64,000 nt of DNA from Thuidium tamariscinum. Its lineage: Eukaryota; Streptophyta; Bryopsida; Hypnales; Thuidiaceae. The stretch lies in NCBI GenBank assembly GCA_947034885.2, contig OX344751.2, positions 9,362,001 to 9,426,000 of the forward strand. Direction: 5' to 3'. The position numbers were made by a program, and so were the translations under genes. How positions within the stretch are numbered: position 1 is the stretch's first letter; each line of letters opens with the position of its first letter. Below are positions 1 to 11,600 of the stretch, in pieces. The notes under the pieces were generated by a model, which was given only the letters and a program-made list of their open reading frames with translations, was not told where the DNA came from and searched no databases.

Positions 1-1739
1 GACTTAGCTTTCTACCTAAATCTACTATTTTTTTTGCCTAGAAATGATTCATTAACTCTTGAGCTTCAATTCTTTGTAATTAACAAAATTTTAATCAATT
101 AGACCTTAGAAGTTGATAATTAATTTCAAAAAAATTCTACTTAACATAGTGGTTTTAATTTCTTCAGATACATTAACATCAATTAATTTAAAGGACATGA
201 ATTTTGTTTTGTTAACTTCTTTTATTTTAAACTTCATTAGTGAACTTCATATGTATTGAGTATATGCTTGTGTATTTCCTATTCATTTATAAATTTTCAC
301 AAATAGCTATTTAATTATGTGACAATCAAACTCTAATCTTTAGAAACACTAATCATAATTATCCAAATATGAAATAGCTTCAAATTAGTACATTGTCTCC
401 ATGTTGTCAAACTCTTAATCCTAAAGAGTATTGGAAAGCTCATAAACTTAAGGGACCTTTAAATTCAAACATACATGACTTCTAGTACATGAATACATCT
501 CAATGTATTTTTTACTATCATTTTCATTCAATTATAACAAGAATCAAGAAATTTTACTAAAACTTTGAACTTTAAATTCATATTATTTTCTTCCCTAAAC
601 CATTCTTGGACTAAAAATGTGAATTTTTAGAAGTTCAAAGAACATTTGCAAAAGGTTTTGGATTTCTTGTAGTAACAAACTAAGTCTTTATTCTTTTCTA
701 ATCTTTATGAAAAACTAATTTTAGACCTTTTTTTACTAACAAGGTAGGTGAATTGATGAGCTTTAACAGAAAAGCGTAATTACAAAACATTGCTTTGTTT
801 ACCTTGTCTCTTCAATTGCAAAATATATCCCTTATCTTTATCCATTAAAATAGGGTGCTCTACAAGTGATCCTTTTTTAAAAGCAACCTTTAGTATAAAG
901 TTATATTTTCCTTTCTTCAATATACTAGTACAATATATTGGAAGATGTAACCACTTATAGTAACCATTGTGTTTCAACTTCAAAAAAATTGTAAATAATT
1001 CCACAAAGGTCCCCAAAACATGTATTAGATGCCAATTCTATATTTTTTTCCATATAAAGTACTTGAAAATTGTTTGAAGGATTTTATCTTTCTTAAAAAT
1101 GCAAGCGTAACTTCAAGATTACAAAACCTGCAAGCACCACAACAGATAAGCCCAAGCATGGATGGAATCTACTACTGTCTATAATAAAGAATCACTGGAA
1201 CGCTCAAAATCAATATGATTCTCCACATCAAACAATTCCAATAGTGCATGGAATTAGTACTTTTAATTCCTTCAAAAAATTTGCAAAACCTCTCTCATTG
1301 TCAATATACATGAGAATTCCTAAACCCTAAACAAGAAATCAATGGAACTGAATTGTGAACAAAAGCAAAATTGAGAATTACTCTCTATTGTTGCAATATT
1401 AAAAGTTGTCAATGATGGAATGCTGAAAGTGACCATACAATTGGTTCTCTCTTGTTTCTTTATAGCAGCAATGCAAGTACTGGTTTCCCATCCCAATTGC
1501 AAATGATGACAACTTAAACAACATGAAAAACTAAAAATCATCAAATTTTAAATACAAAATTTGGGATCATTTTATAAATGCCTCAACTTAAATATTTCTA
1601 TTTCAATTGAAGAAGGTTGAAATGAATTCCAACATTGAAAGCCAAACCTAGGAGCAAAATTATTATCTAAAAAAATGACAAGATTAAAGCTACCTGAAAT
1701 TTAATGCCAATGGTACTCTAAATCCAACTATCTCTTCAC
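1..1739. other. AT-rich intergenic DNA, no gene recognised
   Basis: No convincing coding exon is visible; short open frames here have no recognisable motif. The stretch about 940-1075 (around a run reading 'attccacaaaggtcc') resembles 40705-40865 over more than 100 bp, so part of it belongs to a dispersed repeat. The outer boundary of the Harbinger element that ends near 1.75 kb probably lies in this interval, but I could not find its terminal inverted repeat. Confidence 0.5.
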
Positions 1740-1744
1740 AAATG

Positions 1745-2340
1745 CCAAAGGTGGTCCATGACATCATTGCGCAATGTATAATGTGTATGCCTGTTCTTGA
1801 GCTCACGAGTGCCAATATTGAGGTTGTAGAACGTCAAGACCCGTTGCATGCCTCCTCTCAGAATGTCTTGTTGAAATATAGGCTCTAAGTCTTCACCTTA
1901 CTCATCTTGAATAATCATGTTGTGCAAGATGATACAACACATCATGATGTCATTGATTGTGTCCAAATCCCATTGACGGCATGGATTCTTCATAATCTCC
2001 CATTGGGCTTGCAATACTCCAAATGCATGTTCCACATCTTTACGAGCAATAGAGTGTAGTTTAGTGTAGTGCTCCCTTTTTTCACCTTGAAGTGCTTGGA
2101 TAGGTTGGATCTATCAACAAATAGTACCGTTGATACAAGTGACCATTAATCTCAAAGGTAATGCCATTTCCTTCACCTTGCAATAGATTGCTAACAAAAG
2201 GTGAGCGGTCTAGGACATTGAGGTTGTTGTTTCCCCCGGCAATCCAAAGGGATTGGTCAACTATGGCTTTTAAGATTATACTTTGAAATCCATCTTTGTC
2301 ATTGTATTGTCCTTGCCAAGCAACTAGACAATTCGTCCAA
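1745..2340 (-). pseudogene. PIF/Harbinger transposase, 3' half (split gene)
   Basis: On the - strand this encodes the C-terminal half of a plant PIF/Harbinger DDE transposase. Visible family motifs, in order, are TNCLVAWQGQYNDKDG, NNNLNVLDRSPF, the NGH-YQRYYLLID block, and ARKDVEHAFGVLQAQW followed by LHNMIIQDE. These match the second and third catalytic-region blocks of the family. A deletion removes several residues before the NNN-NVLDRSP block, one frame change follows the YPSTSR segment, and a TAA follows LHNMIIQDE, so the gene is dead. Its 5' half lies 17 kb away at 19241-19866 on the same strand. The two were separated by the CACTA insertion that begins at 2341. The last 3 bp (CAA, 2338-2340) are the left copy of the CACTA target duplication. 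Confidence 0.85.
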
Positions 2341-2361
2341 CACTCTAGAAAAAAGAGTCTG
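2341..2361 (+). repeat. Left terminal inverted repeat of the CACTA element
   Basis: CACTCTAGAAAAA, matching the right end with one central difference (CACTACTAGAAAAA). It lies immediately after the CAA duplication at 2338-2340. Confidence 0.85.
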
Positions 2362-3351
2362 TTTTCGCATAGATTGAATTGATTATTGTTGATTTCAGCA
2401 ATTATTTATGCTAAAATGGCTAATTTGTCCATTTTGTTTGGACAATCAACATAGATTGCCTAAACAACATAGATTTTTGTTGATTTATGATCAATCTTGA
2501 GTTAACCTATATTTAACTAATTATGGACAATTGCATGAATTATGGACAAATTCATAGTCGCAAGCCACCTGAGAACGTGGAAAAGACGCTTCAAATGATG
2601 GAAAAGTGTCGGCAGCCCACCCACACCTTGTTGAGAACGAGCAGTTGCATAAGAAAGGAGAGGATTGTTGACTGTTGGACCATTTTTAGTGGAGTATCAG
2701 AAGCGGTGCCTATAACCGTGCACCCATCCCGTGGCCAATGACATGTATAGGCTGGCAGCCGATAAGAGAGCAAAGTAAAGTGCGCCAGAAGAGTAAAACA
2801 GGACAACGAGCATGACATGTAGAGAATTTCCTGCACCGTTTGTACACTGAAGATAAAACAGTTGCAACATGGTCCCCATAGGAGATTCAGATAAATATGT
2901 AAAGAAAGTACATAAACTCGCAGCAAGTGCTAAATGCAAGGACCTAACAACCGAAGAGGACAAAGTATTGCCTGAGAGAGTAACGTCCTCCGACTAGCCC
3001 TGTCGGTAGCCAACCGACAAATATGTAAAATGTGAACTGCCTAGTCATAAGACTTCTAGTGCCATCCTATGAAATATAAAGGCCCACCGTAAAATAACAT
3101 AAAGTCCCACCGAAGAAGATAAGAATGCACATCCTGAAATGAGTAAACATTGAGGACCTGCACGTAATGATCTTAAAGTGAACATTCTGCTGACGAACCG
3201 CGCGACCGTGATGCAGCCAAGCTCGTCGTATCGGCTGGCAGCCGACATCTGCATGGAGAAGACGAATCCGTGTTGCAATGTGTTGTTGACATAACTGGAG
3301 ACCACAAATGGTGTATCGGTTGGCAGCCGATAAGTCCGAGTCGATGTATCC

Positions 3352-6300
3352 TTAATCGTCTCCGGCATTGTCTGCATCTTTGTCGAGAGTTGCGCCCGCG
3401 GCCTCTAGATTCGCAATAGCAGCAACAACGGATGCCTCCGGGATGACATAAGACGTGGGAGGTCCTTTCTTTGCATGCGAGGGCATTCTGTGCGAGTACA
3501 AGACAATGTTGACATGGACCATCTGCGGAAGACAGAGTTCCTTGTGCCATCTTCGAGTCCAGCACTCCCTCGCGATAAGCGCTTTGGACTCCCTTTTTGC
3601 TTTCATGGGAGTCCACCACTCGATTTTAAAGATTCCATAGGTTGGCCCCGGAGTCATGTCTACACATTCGAGTACCCGTCCCAGCCAGACAGGCAGGTGG
3701 TTGTTGTGACATGGTCGACAGAGCACAAAGTCTCCGAGCAGAACATCCCTGAATGGATTGAATCTCAATCTTGGCCTGTCCTTGGCAGGTCCGCAGTATG
3801 GAGTGGGGTCCCCTTCGTCCTCCGGAGTGGTGTCCATTGAATAATTTTCGAGCGCCCCCTTGTCTAACGATGTGGATGTGTGATCCCTTGTCCAGTCCGA
3901 GAGCGGCCATAATCCTTCTTGAAGCAATGCAGGAGTTTGTGGCAGCGGTGAATTGATCTCTGCTTGAATTCTTTCCCAGTAAGCCACACAACCTGTCATT
4001 TCCTGTGCGTATCGTCTGTCTCTGGCCATTCCAGATTTCCAGAATTCAATGAATTTAGCGATTCCGTTTTTGATGAATGTCTGTTTCTCATTGCACTCTG
4101 TGGCCCTTGCGACTTCATTTTCCGCTTTTCTCTTTCTTGGATTAATGTCTACATTCCCCCAGAGTGCCTTGAAAGGCACAAGTCGAGGTTCCCCCTGAGG
4201 AATGTTGGGTTTCCCATTTTCATCCGTTGTCCACATTTTGACGGGTGGTCCAGGAGGGAGCCATGAAGAATCCGTGGCCCTGACCTTGTACCTCATGACC
4301 GGCCATCCCCGATCGACCCCATCCTCTACGACGTAGAACTTGAATAGGTGTTTATCTCCTAGCCCTATGATTTTGTTGACCCCCTCATGATGGAATCCTC
4401 TGAAGTATGATTTGAAGTCCGCCACCTCTTGCACGAACTCCGGAATGAAGGCTACCGTTTTCTGTGAGTCCATGAACGCCTTCATGAGATCCGCGAGAAC
4501 GTAAGTGTTCTTCCTCTTGATGAGTTTAGAGAGGTAACTGAAGTGCGCGTCAATGTCCTCGTGCGTATGTCCGACAATGAGGAATCCGACTGAAACTTCC
4601 TTGAATATGCGCCTGGCAGTGAGCAGTGAGCAGAAAGCCATGAGGAATCTGTTCTTGTTGTCCTTTGCCGAATTGTCGAGTTGCAAGAAGAGTTTTTTGG
4701 GCAGTGGGACCTGAGGTCGCCCTGGCGTTGGTGCGTCTGTGACCTTGTCCGATGACTGCGGGATTGACGAGCTGCATCTGGATTTTCCATGCAGTAGAGC
4801 CTCGAAGAAGCTGTTTAGCGGTGGAGTGGAGAAGAATATCTTTGATTCCCTTACAGGAGGTAGTTCTAGGGCCCTGAGTACCCTGCAGATGGATGAAATA
4901 GTGAAATTTGAATCCCCCGGCCAGAGCGATGTTGAGTAATGCGCGTATGCGCCATCTCCATGTCCATGTGTGAGCATTCCAGTACAAGAGATTGGAATTT
5001 GTCCTAGTCCTGCGGTGGCCTTTGTGATGCGCTGCATCCTAGGAATGGCAGTCTTTGTGGTGTCCATTTTGTCATGAATAATGCAGAGGAACTCTGATGG
5101 ACTTTGCACTGACTGCACGGTCCATCCGCTGTATACATTTCTACAAGCGCGCTGGTAATTGAGATGTCTCTCTCTGTCGTCGACGAGTGCCTGCCACTCA
5201 TCACAACCTCTGGGATACTTTGCAATGAACTCTACGAGGAAGTCACACTCTGTGCATTTTGAGAAATTGCTCCCTATTGCCTTGACCTCTACATTTTTGA
5301 AATGAGCATTTCGAAGTCGGCTGATAGCAGACTGGGATACCGGCTCCATATTGCATATTCCATTGACCTGAAGAACATGACTACATGGATGAGTATCCAT
5401 GTAAGACGATAGAGTTGTATCGGCTGGCAGCTGACAGAACTGCGAGTGCCGGCCTACAGAAAGGAGAGATCTATGACTCCTCGATTCTAAGTCCAGCCTT
5501 GAATGTATCGACTGGTAGCCGACAGAGGTACATTTATACTGTAGACGAGGAGGCAGATGTTGGACTTACATAATTGACTTGTTCGCGTATGTGATCCCAA
5601 TTCATTGCAGAGGGTAGGACCTTGAGATTGTCGACGCGTTTATTTCCAACCATTCTAAACTCGTTCGGCATCTTGTCTGCATTCTCATCGATGATCGTTT
5701 TGAGTGTCGCTTGAGCTTGTATTGTTTGTGGCCGTGGCCGTCGAGCCCCTGCATTTCCATGCGACCCGTCGACGGATCCTCCGGCGGCCGCAGCCTTGTA
5801 AACGTGATAGGCCGACCTGGATCCCCCGTGAATGATATACCATGCGTTCTCGCAGACGTCTCTATTAGCAAGAGTGATGAATTTTTTTCCTGGAATAATC
5901 CCTGCATGAAGTTAACTCTGCACCGCATATGCTACCTCCCTCCTACTCTCGAATGTGCAAGCGAAGAACTTTCGTCGTATAGACCTAGTGTCCTCCCAGG
6001 GAAAGGTCTGGCAGCATCTGAGCTTACAGCACTTCTGTGAGCTGACCTTACGTACCTCTGCCTCCGAGGTCTTGATTTGCAGCCTGGAGTGGCTCTCTTG
6101 ATCCTTGGGAATGACCCTTTTGCGCACAGAGCGGTATGGATTCCTCGGTACCCCCTGCATTCCATCATCGTCTGCCTCCTTCAACAGAGCAGCCTGTGAG
6201 CAGAGCGTGACAATTTCTGATAGTAGCCTTCCCCCCTCCAATCTTGTGTGTGTGAGCTTCCAGCGCATGGTTGTCATTTGCAGTTCGTGACTGTCTGATA

Positions 6301-7501
6301 CGAACATGACCCCAACATCCGTGTCGCCCAGGACGCCATCATCGCAAGCCTCATCTGGTAGGCAAACTTGTATCATGGCTCTTCCCAGTACCGAGAAGTC
6401 GTCATTGAGAAGTTGATAGTATTGATTTCTCCAGAGTGGTCTATCTGGGATTGGAAGTCCATCTTGCACTCCAACCAGATCAGCATTGTCACCCCTCTGA
6501 GTACCATCTCTGAACGCATCCGAATGATCCATGTTGTCAGCAACACTTGCGTCGGACGCGACAGTGCCAGAGGTGTTGTAACCATGAACATTGCGCTGGT
6601 CGTGTGCAGACCCGCGGCTGTCCTCGTCTGACGAATAGAGTCTATCATCTTGCTCGTCTTCATCTGATGCAGTAGGAAGTACCCGCTGTGATCCCGGATC
6701 ACCGAGTTCTATCTGCACATTGTTCGAACTTCCACCACTCTCACAGTTCCCATCGATCTGAGGTTGCATGAAATTGGTCGAAGGTGCTCCTGTCGGCTGG
6801 TAGCCGACAGCGTTGGCCAAGGGGACAGATGTTTGGATTGGTCTGACCTTGTAACCACTCCAGAGTATTTTGTATCCTACACAACGTTTGAGTGAGATGA
6901 AATCAGGAATCTCGCAATAGGCAGTGTGATTCTTGAAGTCATCGACGACGTGTAGGAGCTTCACAACGAGGAAGAAGCTGTGTGGAATGCGGAAGCCTCC
7001 CCAGTACCCCTTCGGGGAGTACTCTACAATTGTCCCTACACCAACATAGAACAGAGTGTCGCCCAGAGTCTGGAGAAGTGAGACATCCATATTGACAGTG
7101 AGTGACAGAAATCGCTGTATGGGTTTTTCATCAGTGAGCACTTGTGTCGGCTGCCGGCCGACAGCAGCAGCAGAAGACCATTCCGCGTCTGCGTGCGGAT
7201 AAACGTTGCCTGCCTCCCACACGATTGAGCTTCCCGAGCAGTGTCTGAGGAAAACCATGTCTCCCTCCGGAAACGGAAGAGGCATATCGAGGTTGTTTGG
7301 AACATCTAGGACATGAACGCGCACGAGGTATGGATCGCGGCTGACCACCCTTTCTACGACCGCCCTTCCAGCGTAGTATAATCCTTCTAGTGTGAGAGCC
7401 ACAACAACTCCCTTCTGCAGTTTCAGTCTTCCGGACCCGCCATTTCTTGTGAACGCCTCAATAGGACTGGCACCCGAGGTCCATTCATCAGAGCCACTCA
7501 T
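3352..7501 (-). CDS. Candidate transposase with DUF7869/RNase-H-like domain, 3 exons, about 1265 aa
   Basis: The exons, in - strand order, are 7501-6052, 5901-5570 and 5367-3352; phases fit and the frame stays open to the stop at 3352-3354. ATG at 7501 begins MSGSDEWTSG. Exon 1 (483 codons) is acidic in its C-terminal part and unrecognised. Exon 2 carries a conserved block, CENAWYIIHGGSRSAYHVYK, then a stretch ending near MPNEFRMVGNKRVDNLKVL. Exon 3 has a Cys-containing segment, IIHDKMDTTKTAIPR (residues about 690-704), LFLQLDNSAKDNKN (about 820-833) and VGHTHEDIDAHF (about 859-870). These resemble the D..., QxDN and GHTHxDID blocks of DUF7869-type proteins, which look like RNase-H/DDE folds. 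I infer it is the element's own transposase; family assignment is from memory of motifs. Intron 2 and both flanks contain 19-bp palindromes, and two more are in exon 1 in frame (VGYQPT, VGRQPT). It is the only intact large gene in the element. Confidence 0.75.
6791..6809. repeat. Palindrome copy in coding frame (VGYQPT)
   Basis: TGTCGGCTGGTAGCCGACA lies within exon 1 of the large - strand gene and is read in frame as part of AVGYQPTG, without stop or frame damage. A second in-frame copy is at 7145-7163 (VGRQPT). Confidence 0.85.
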
Positions 7502-8416
7502 GATTCGAAATCGGGGTGAGAACCCAGACTGTGGGAATTTCTGCTTCCGGAAAACCCGTGATGACCTTATCGGCTGGCAGCCGATACGTTTGTGTATCAA
7601 ATGCTTGACGACCTAGCAGATACGGAAATCGGTATCGGCTGGCAGCCGATACCACTGTCCGTACGGTCTAGCACAAGGGCAAGACCGTACAATTGGAACT
7701 CCGGGGATCACGCACGAAGCTAGATTTTTCAAATCCTATGATCTACGCACTGTCCACAGATGCTTGGACCAGGCTGAATCAAGAAATGGAAGCACAAACG
7801 CAACCAAATAGGAAATCAAGAACCTATGACAGGCAACTAATTCTCGAAAATGCAATTGAAATCCTCCTGCAGTTCAAATCTGTCTCCCAGCAATTGAAAT
7901 CCTACTGCATTTCCTACGTAAGCTTGAACGCCAAATAACATCTGTCCCTCAGCGCTTCCTGAACAAGAGGACTACTGAATACCTAAGCTCTGCACTGGGC
8001 TGAGGTCTACTAAATTCCCTCTCTAACGTTGCATCCTTCCTAAACAACAAGCCACTACAATTCCCTCACGGTTCTTGGACGCTCTGAGTGTGTGTGGGGG
8101 AAATGAAAATGGAAAATGAAGTCCTCCAAGATCAAATCCTAGGTGAGCATGCTTGTGACTGAACTTGGCGCCTGAAATTTGAATCTGAAAGAGGATGAAG
8201 TTGTGGTGATTGCAAGAGAGACAAGTCCGTGCATCAGGTGATCGTGGGTGGAAACGTACGCATCTGAGCAATGAGTGTTCGTCACTTGCATGTACCTCGC
8301 TGGATGTGGAGTACACGAAAGCGGATGGAAACCGGTCGATGGATGAAATCTTTGGATGAAAAGCGGCGATGGATGAAATCCTAGGATGAACGGACTCGGT
8401 TTGTCATCATTGCGCC

Positions 8417-8435
8417 CCTCGGCTGGCAGCCGAGG
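8417..8435. repeat. Palindrome copy with compensating arm change
   Basis: CCTCGGCTGGCAGCCGAGG: the usual outer TA/TA pair has become CC/GG on both arms, so the dyad is preserved although the bases changed. Confidence 0.85.
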
Positions 8436-8489
8436 GTATACCCCCCAGGCCACTTTCATTTTCTGTCATTTGCCATTTGCGCTCCTGCT

Positions 8490-8532
8490 CTCCCTCTCCC
8501 TCTCTCCCTCTCTCCCTCCCTCTCCCTCTTGC
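8490..8532 (+). repeat. CT-rich microsatellite
   Basis: Irregular CTCTCCCTCTCCCT repeats just upstream of the proposed + strand gene start, in the position of a plant pyrimidine-rich (Y-patch-like) leader. It may be promoter-related or simply low complexity. Confidence 0.8.
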
Positions 8533-8572
8533 CTTCCAGCTTGCAGCTGACACCCCGACGCAGAGCAGAGGC

Positions 8573-8670
8573 GCAGCCGACAAGCGTTTCTGGGCAGCCG
8601 ACAAAGAAGGAGTGCGCGGCAGGCGTTTTCTTCAGCAGCCGACAAGCCATTCTGAGCAGCCGACAAGAGT
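8573..8670 (+). repeat. Cluster of four half-palindromes
   Basis: GCAGCCGACAA occurs four times with about 20-35 bp spacing (near 8574, 8592, 8636 and 8657). This is the right arm of the 19-bp palindrome without its left arm, placed just before the proposed ATG at 8684. Confidence 0.75.
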
Positions 8671-8683
8671 GAGTCCTTCGGCG

Positions 8684-11600
8684 ATGGCATCCTCCGGTTT
8701 GGCAACAGAGGGGTACTTTTTCTTTACATGTATCGGCTGCCAGCCGATACATTATTATTTGTCGATTATTTTGAGTGCAGCCATTGAGAGTCTGAGGCAC
8801 CTATGGGTTGTTGTATCGGCAGCCGACAGGCGTTTCTGGCAGCCGATATAAATCTGGGACAGTGGTCTTACGATGATCTGTAAATGACTTGGGATGGTAG
8901 GGTTTAGGGACTGTGGCTGTATCGGCTGGCAGCCGATACACTAGATGCAGAAAGTGGAGTTACATAGTGACAACTTACTGAGAATTGAAATGTATTGTTT
9001 TGTAGGAAACCGACTCTCTTGGCCCGAATGTTGGGTGAGCAAATCCCGAACTCTGGGATTTTGGGTGACGGGTTTCCACCACGAGCAACATGGCGAGGGA
9101 TCGAGGCCATCCAGGAATGGGGCCTGTGTTGGAGGCAGGCACCCGACAAAAAAGTGGACATCGCATGCTCCTTCAAGTTGAAGGGGAACATGACCCCTGG
9201 CAAGGGAAGTGTGTTGTCCGTCAGGGCTGCTGGCGAGTGCATGCATGTCATGATATGCTTGATGCCAATAGCAAGCACGGTCGGAGTCCCTAACTACTTC
9301 GCCGTGGAGTTGCCGGTGAACAAGTGCACGGAGGAGGTCTGTGGACAGAAGTCCATGTCCATGGGCATGACATTTGGCGACAACACACCGTCGACTGCAG
9401 AGGAGCTCATCCAGGGGTGGGAGTGCCTGAAGCAGGAGCGCGATGAGCACAATGCATTCGTCGCTCGAGAGCTGGAGAAGGGGAAGAAGAAGGTACCGGC
9501 CGAGAGGAAGCTGGTGGCGGCGACAGTGACTGAGGTCGCTGAAGCCGATCTTGAGGAGCCAGCGTCCCCGACCAAACCAAAGCGGAGAGGAAAGGGCAAG
9601 GATGACCCGACGAAGCCGCTGAAGCTCACATTGGACGAAGCACTCCGGCGTGGAAATCACCTCACCATGAAGACCAAGGAGAACGAGGTGAACGCGATTT
9701 ACCAGGCGCTGGAGACGGGCCTCCTGCACGCGTTTCCTTACAAGAAGCAGCGTCTTCCGGGGGTCATTCACTCGGACAAGCTCCACATTGCACCGGACGA
9801 GCTCAAGTACCGGAAGATTGCAAAGGACCGGCTGGGACAGGTAATTGGATGATCACTTGTATCTGTCGTTCATCAAAGTCATTTCATATCTTGTATCGGC
9901 TGGCAGCCGACATGTCTAACTAGTCATTAATGTTTTGGCCTTCTGTCATTTCAGGTGAAGACCATGTATAAGGGATATGGGTCCATCAGGAAGAAGCCGG
10001 AAATTCATGGGGTTCCACTGAAGCGGGCTCCAATGCCCAAGGACAAAGGGCTGGATGCAGTGATGGACAAGTGTCCCGGGCAGGACGACGTCACTGTTGT
10101 CAACGGCGTCTCAATGCCGTGGTGGAAGGCGCCGGATGTCCACTGGTACATCATTGGAGGGCAACACACGGTGACGGCCTGCCGAGAACTGGCCGAGCAG
10201 TATGCCAGTATCCCGACGGATCTGAAGCCAAAACGGACCTCCTGGAGTTCGAGGTGATTCCGGTGTTTAGCAGAGACCCGGACACACTCGTTAGAGTCTC
10301 CAATGCCCTCAATCTCAACATCGCTGAGAAGGTGGCAAAGGAGAACTTCAGATCCTACGCAGAGATGGGAAGAGCGGCGTGGGTGAAGGCGGGATGCCCA
10401 GAGCTGCATCGTGGAGGAGGCAAGCCGACACCAGCATTCGAGGTAGTACCCACATTTCCTTTCTTTCTATTCGTATTTGCTCATTACGTTATGTATCGGC
10501 GGCCAACCGATACCTTTGTGCTCTGTTCTAAGCATTGCGGTTGAACTCTCAGGCTGCGAAGCTGAAGGTGATGGCGCACTTCGTGGAGGAGAAGGTGTCC
10601 TCCAAGTTGCCACTCATCTTCATCAAGGAGGGCACCTGGGAGTTGTGGACGGAGGTGTTCGATGCGTGGGAGAACGGCGAACTCATTGGCGATGATGGAA
10701 CAGTGCCCAATCTCCTGGTCAACCGGAAGCCGCTTACGCACATCACCAAGACGGATCTCACGCCAACGCTGGGGCTTCGTGATTCAGATCTGTGCGAGTT
10801 GGGGCGGGAGATTGTGGCACTCCGCGTGAGCATCAAAAACACCGCCAAGGCAAAGTCCTCAGGGAAGATCACTCTCTTCGACTAGTGCAAGGACCAGGGT
10901 TGTTCTGCCGGACAGTGCGACATCGCGACAGACAGACGTCATACAACGTCTAGTAGAGCCCTCGTGACGTCTCATTGACTAAAAATTAAGTTGACTTAAA
11001 AATAAATCATTAGAAATTTAAAATTTTGACATATATAAGTTGGGTTTCAATTAAGTGTTTCAATTTTATGAATACATATTACATTCTTCATTTAGGTTCA
11101 TAGTAATAGTAAGATTTTCATTTTTTTGAGCTGCTGAAAATGGACTTTCGCGACGAGGTGGGACATCCTTCGTAACAAGTTGTCACCGTGACACGCGACG
11201 TTGGACGTCGTACACGACACCCAAACCCAAAAATATGTTTGACAAGACAACCCTGGCAAGGACAAGAAGCTCGACAGGATCGTCATGAACGAGATCATGT
11301 GGACCAGGAAGAAGTACCCTCTTCCTTGCAAGGACGCAGGCTGGATCCCATATACGGATGAGGTTTGGAAGGAGCTGGCTGAAAAGGAGGGGTACTCAGC
11401 GGCCATAGTCCGGAATGTCTGGAAGGACATGATGAAGTTCACGGACGCAAGCAACTGGTTGAAGGGGCGAGTCAACCCCATGAATCCAACCACGGACAAG
11501 TCCACGGATGGCAAGGCGCCGGGGGTCTTCTTCATGACTTTGGCAAGCTACGTCAAAGTCCACTTGCCTCCCACGGTAGGCAAGTCAAGCGAACTGCAAT

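Larger units (their letters stand above)
7502..8683. promoter_or_regulatory. Divergent intergenic region between the two CACTA gene blocks
   Basis: About 1.2 kb separates the - strand gene start (7501) from the proposed + strand start (8684). It holds palindromes at 7568, 7633 and 8417, a pyrimidine-rich (CTCTCCC)n tract at about 8490-8532 on the + strand, and a run of at least four GCAGCCGACAA half-sites at about 8573-8668. A shared promoter is likely by position; no TATA box is clear enough to call. Confidence 0.55.

Noticed and set aside
3045..3619. Overlapping open frames in several frames on both strands at 3.0-3.6 kb
   Set aside because: They are shadows of the large - strand gene, whose frame has family motifs and fitting splice phases; the shadows have none.
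5602..5928. A 108-codon - strand frame in another phase over exon 2 of the large CACTA gene
   Set aside because: The adjacent frame gives the conserved AWYIIHGGSRSAYHVYK block and joins both neighbouring exons in phase, so this one is a shadow.
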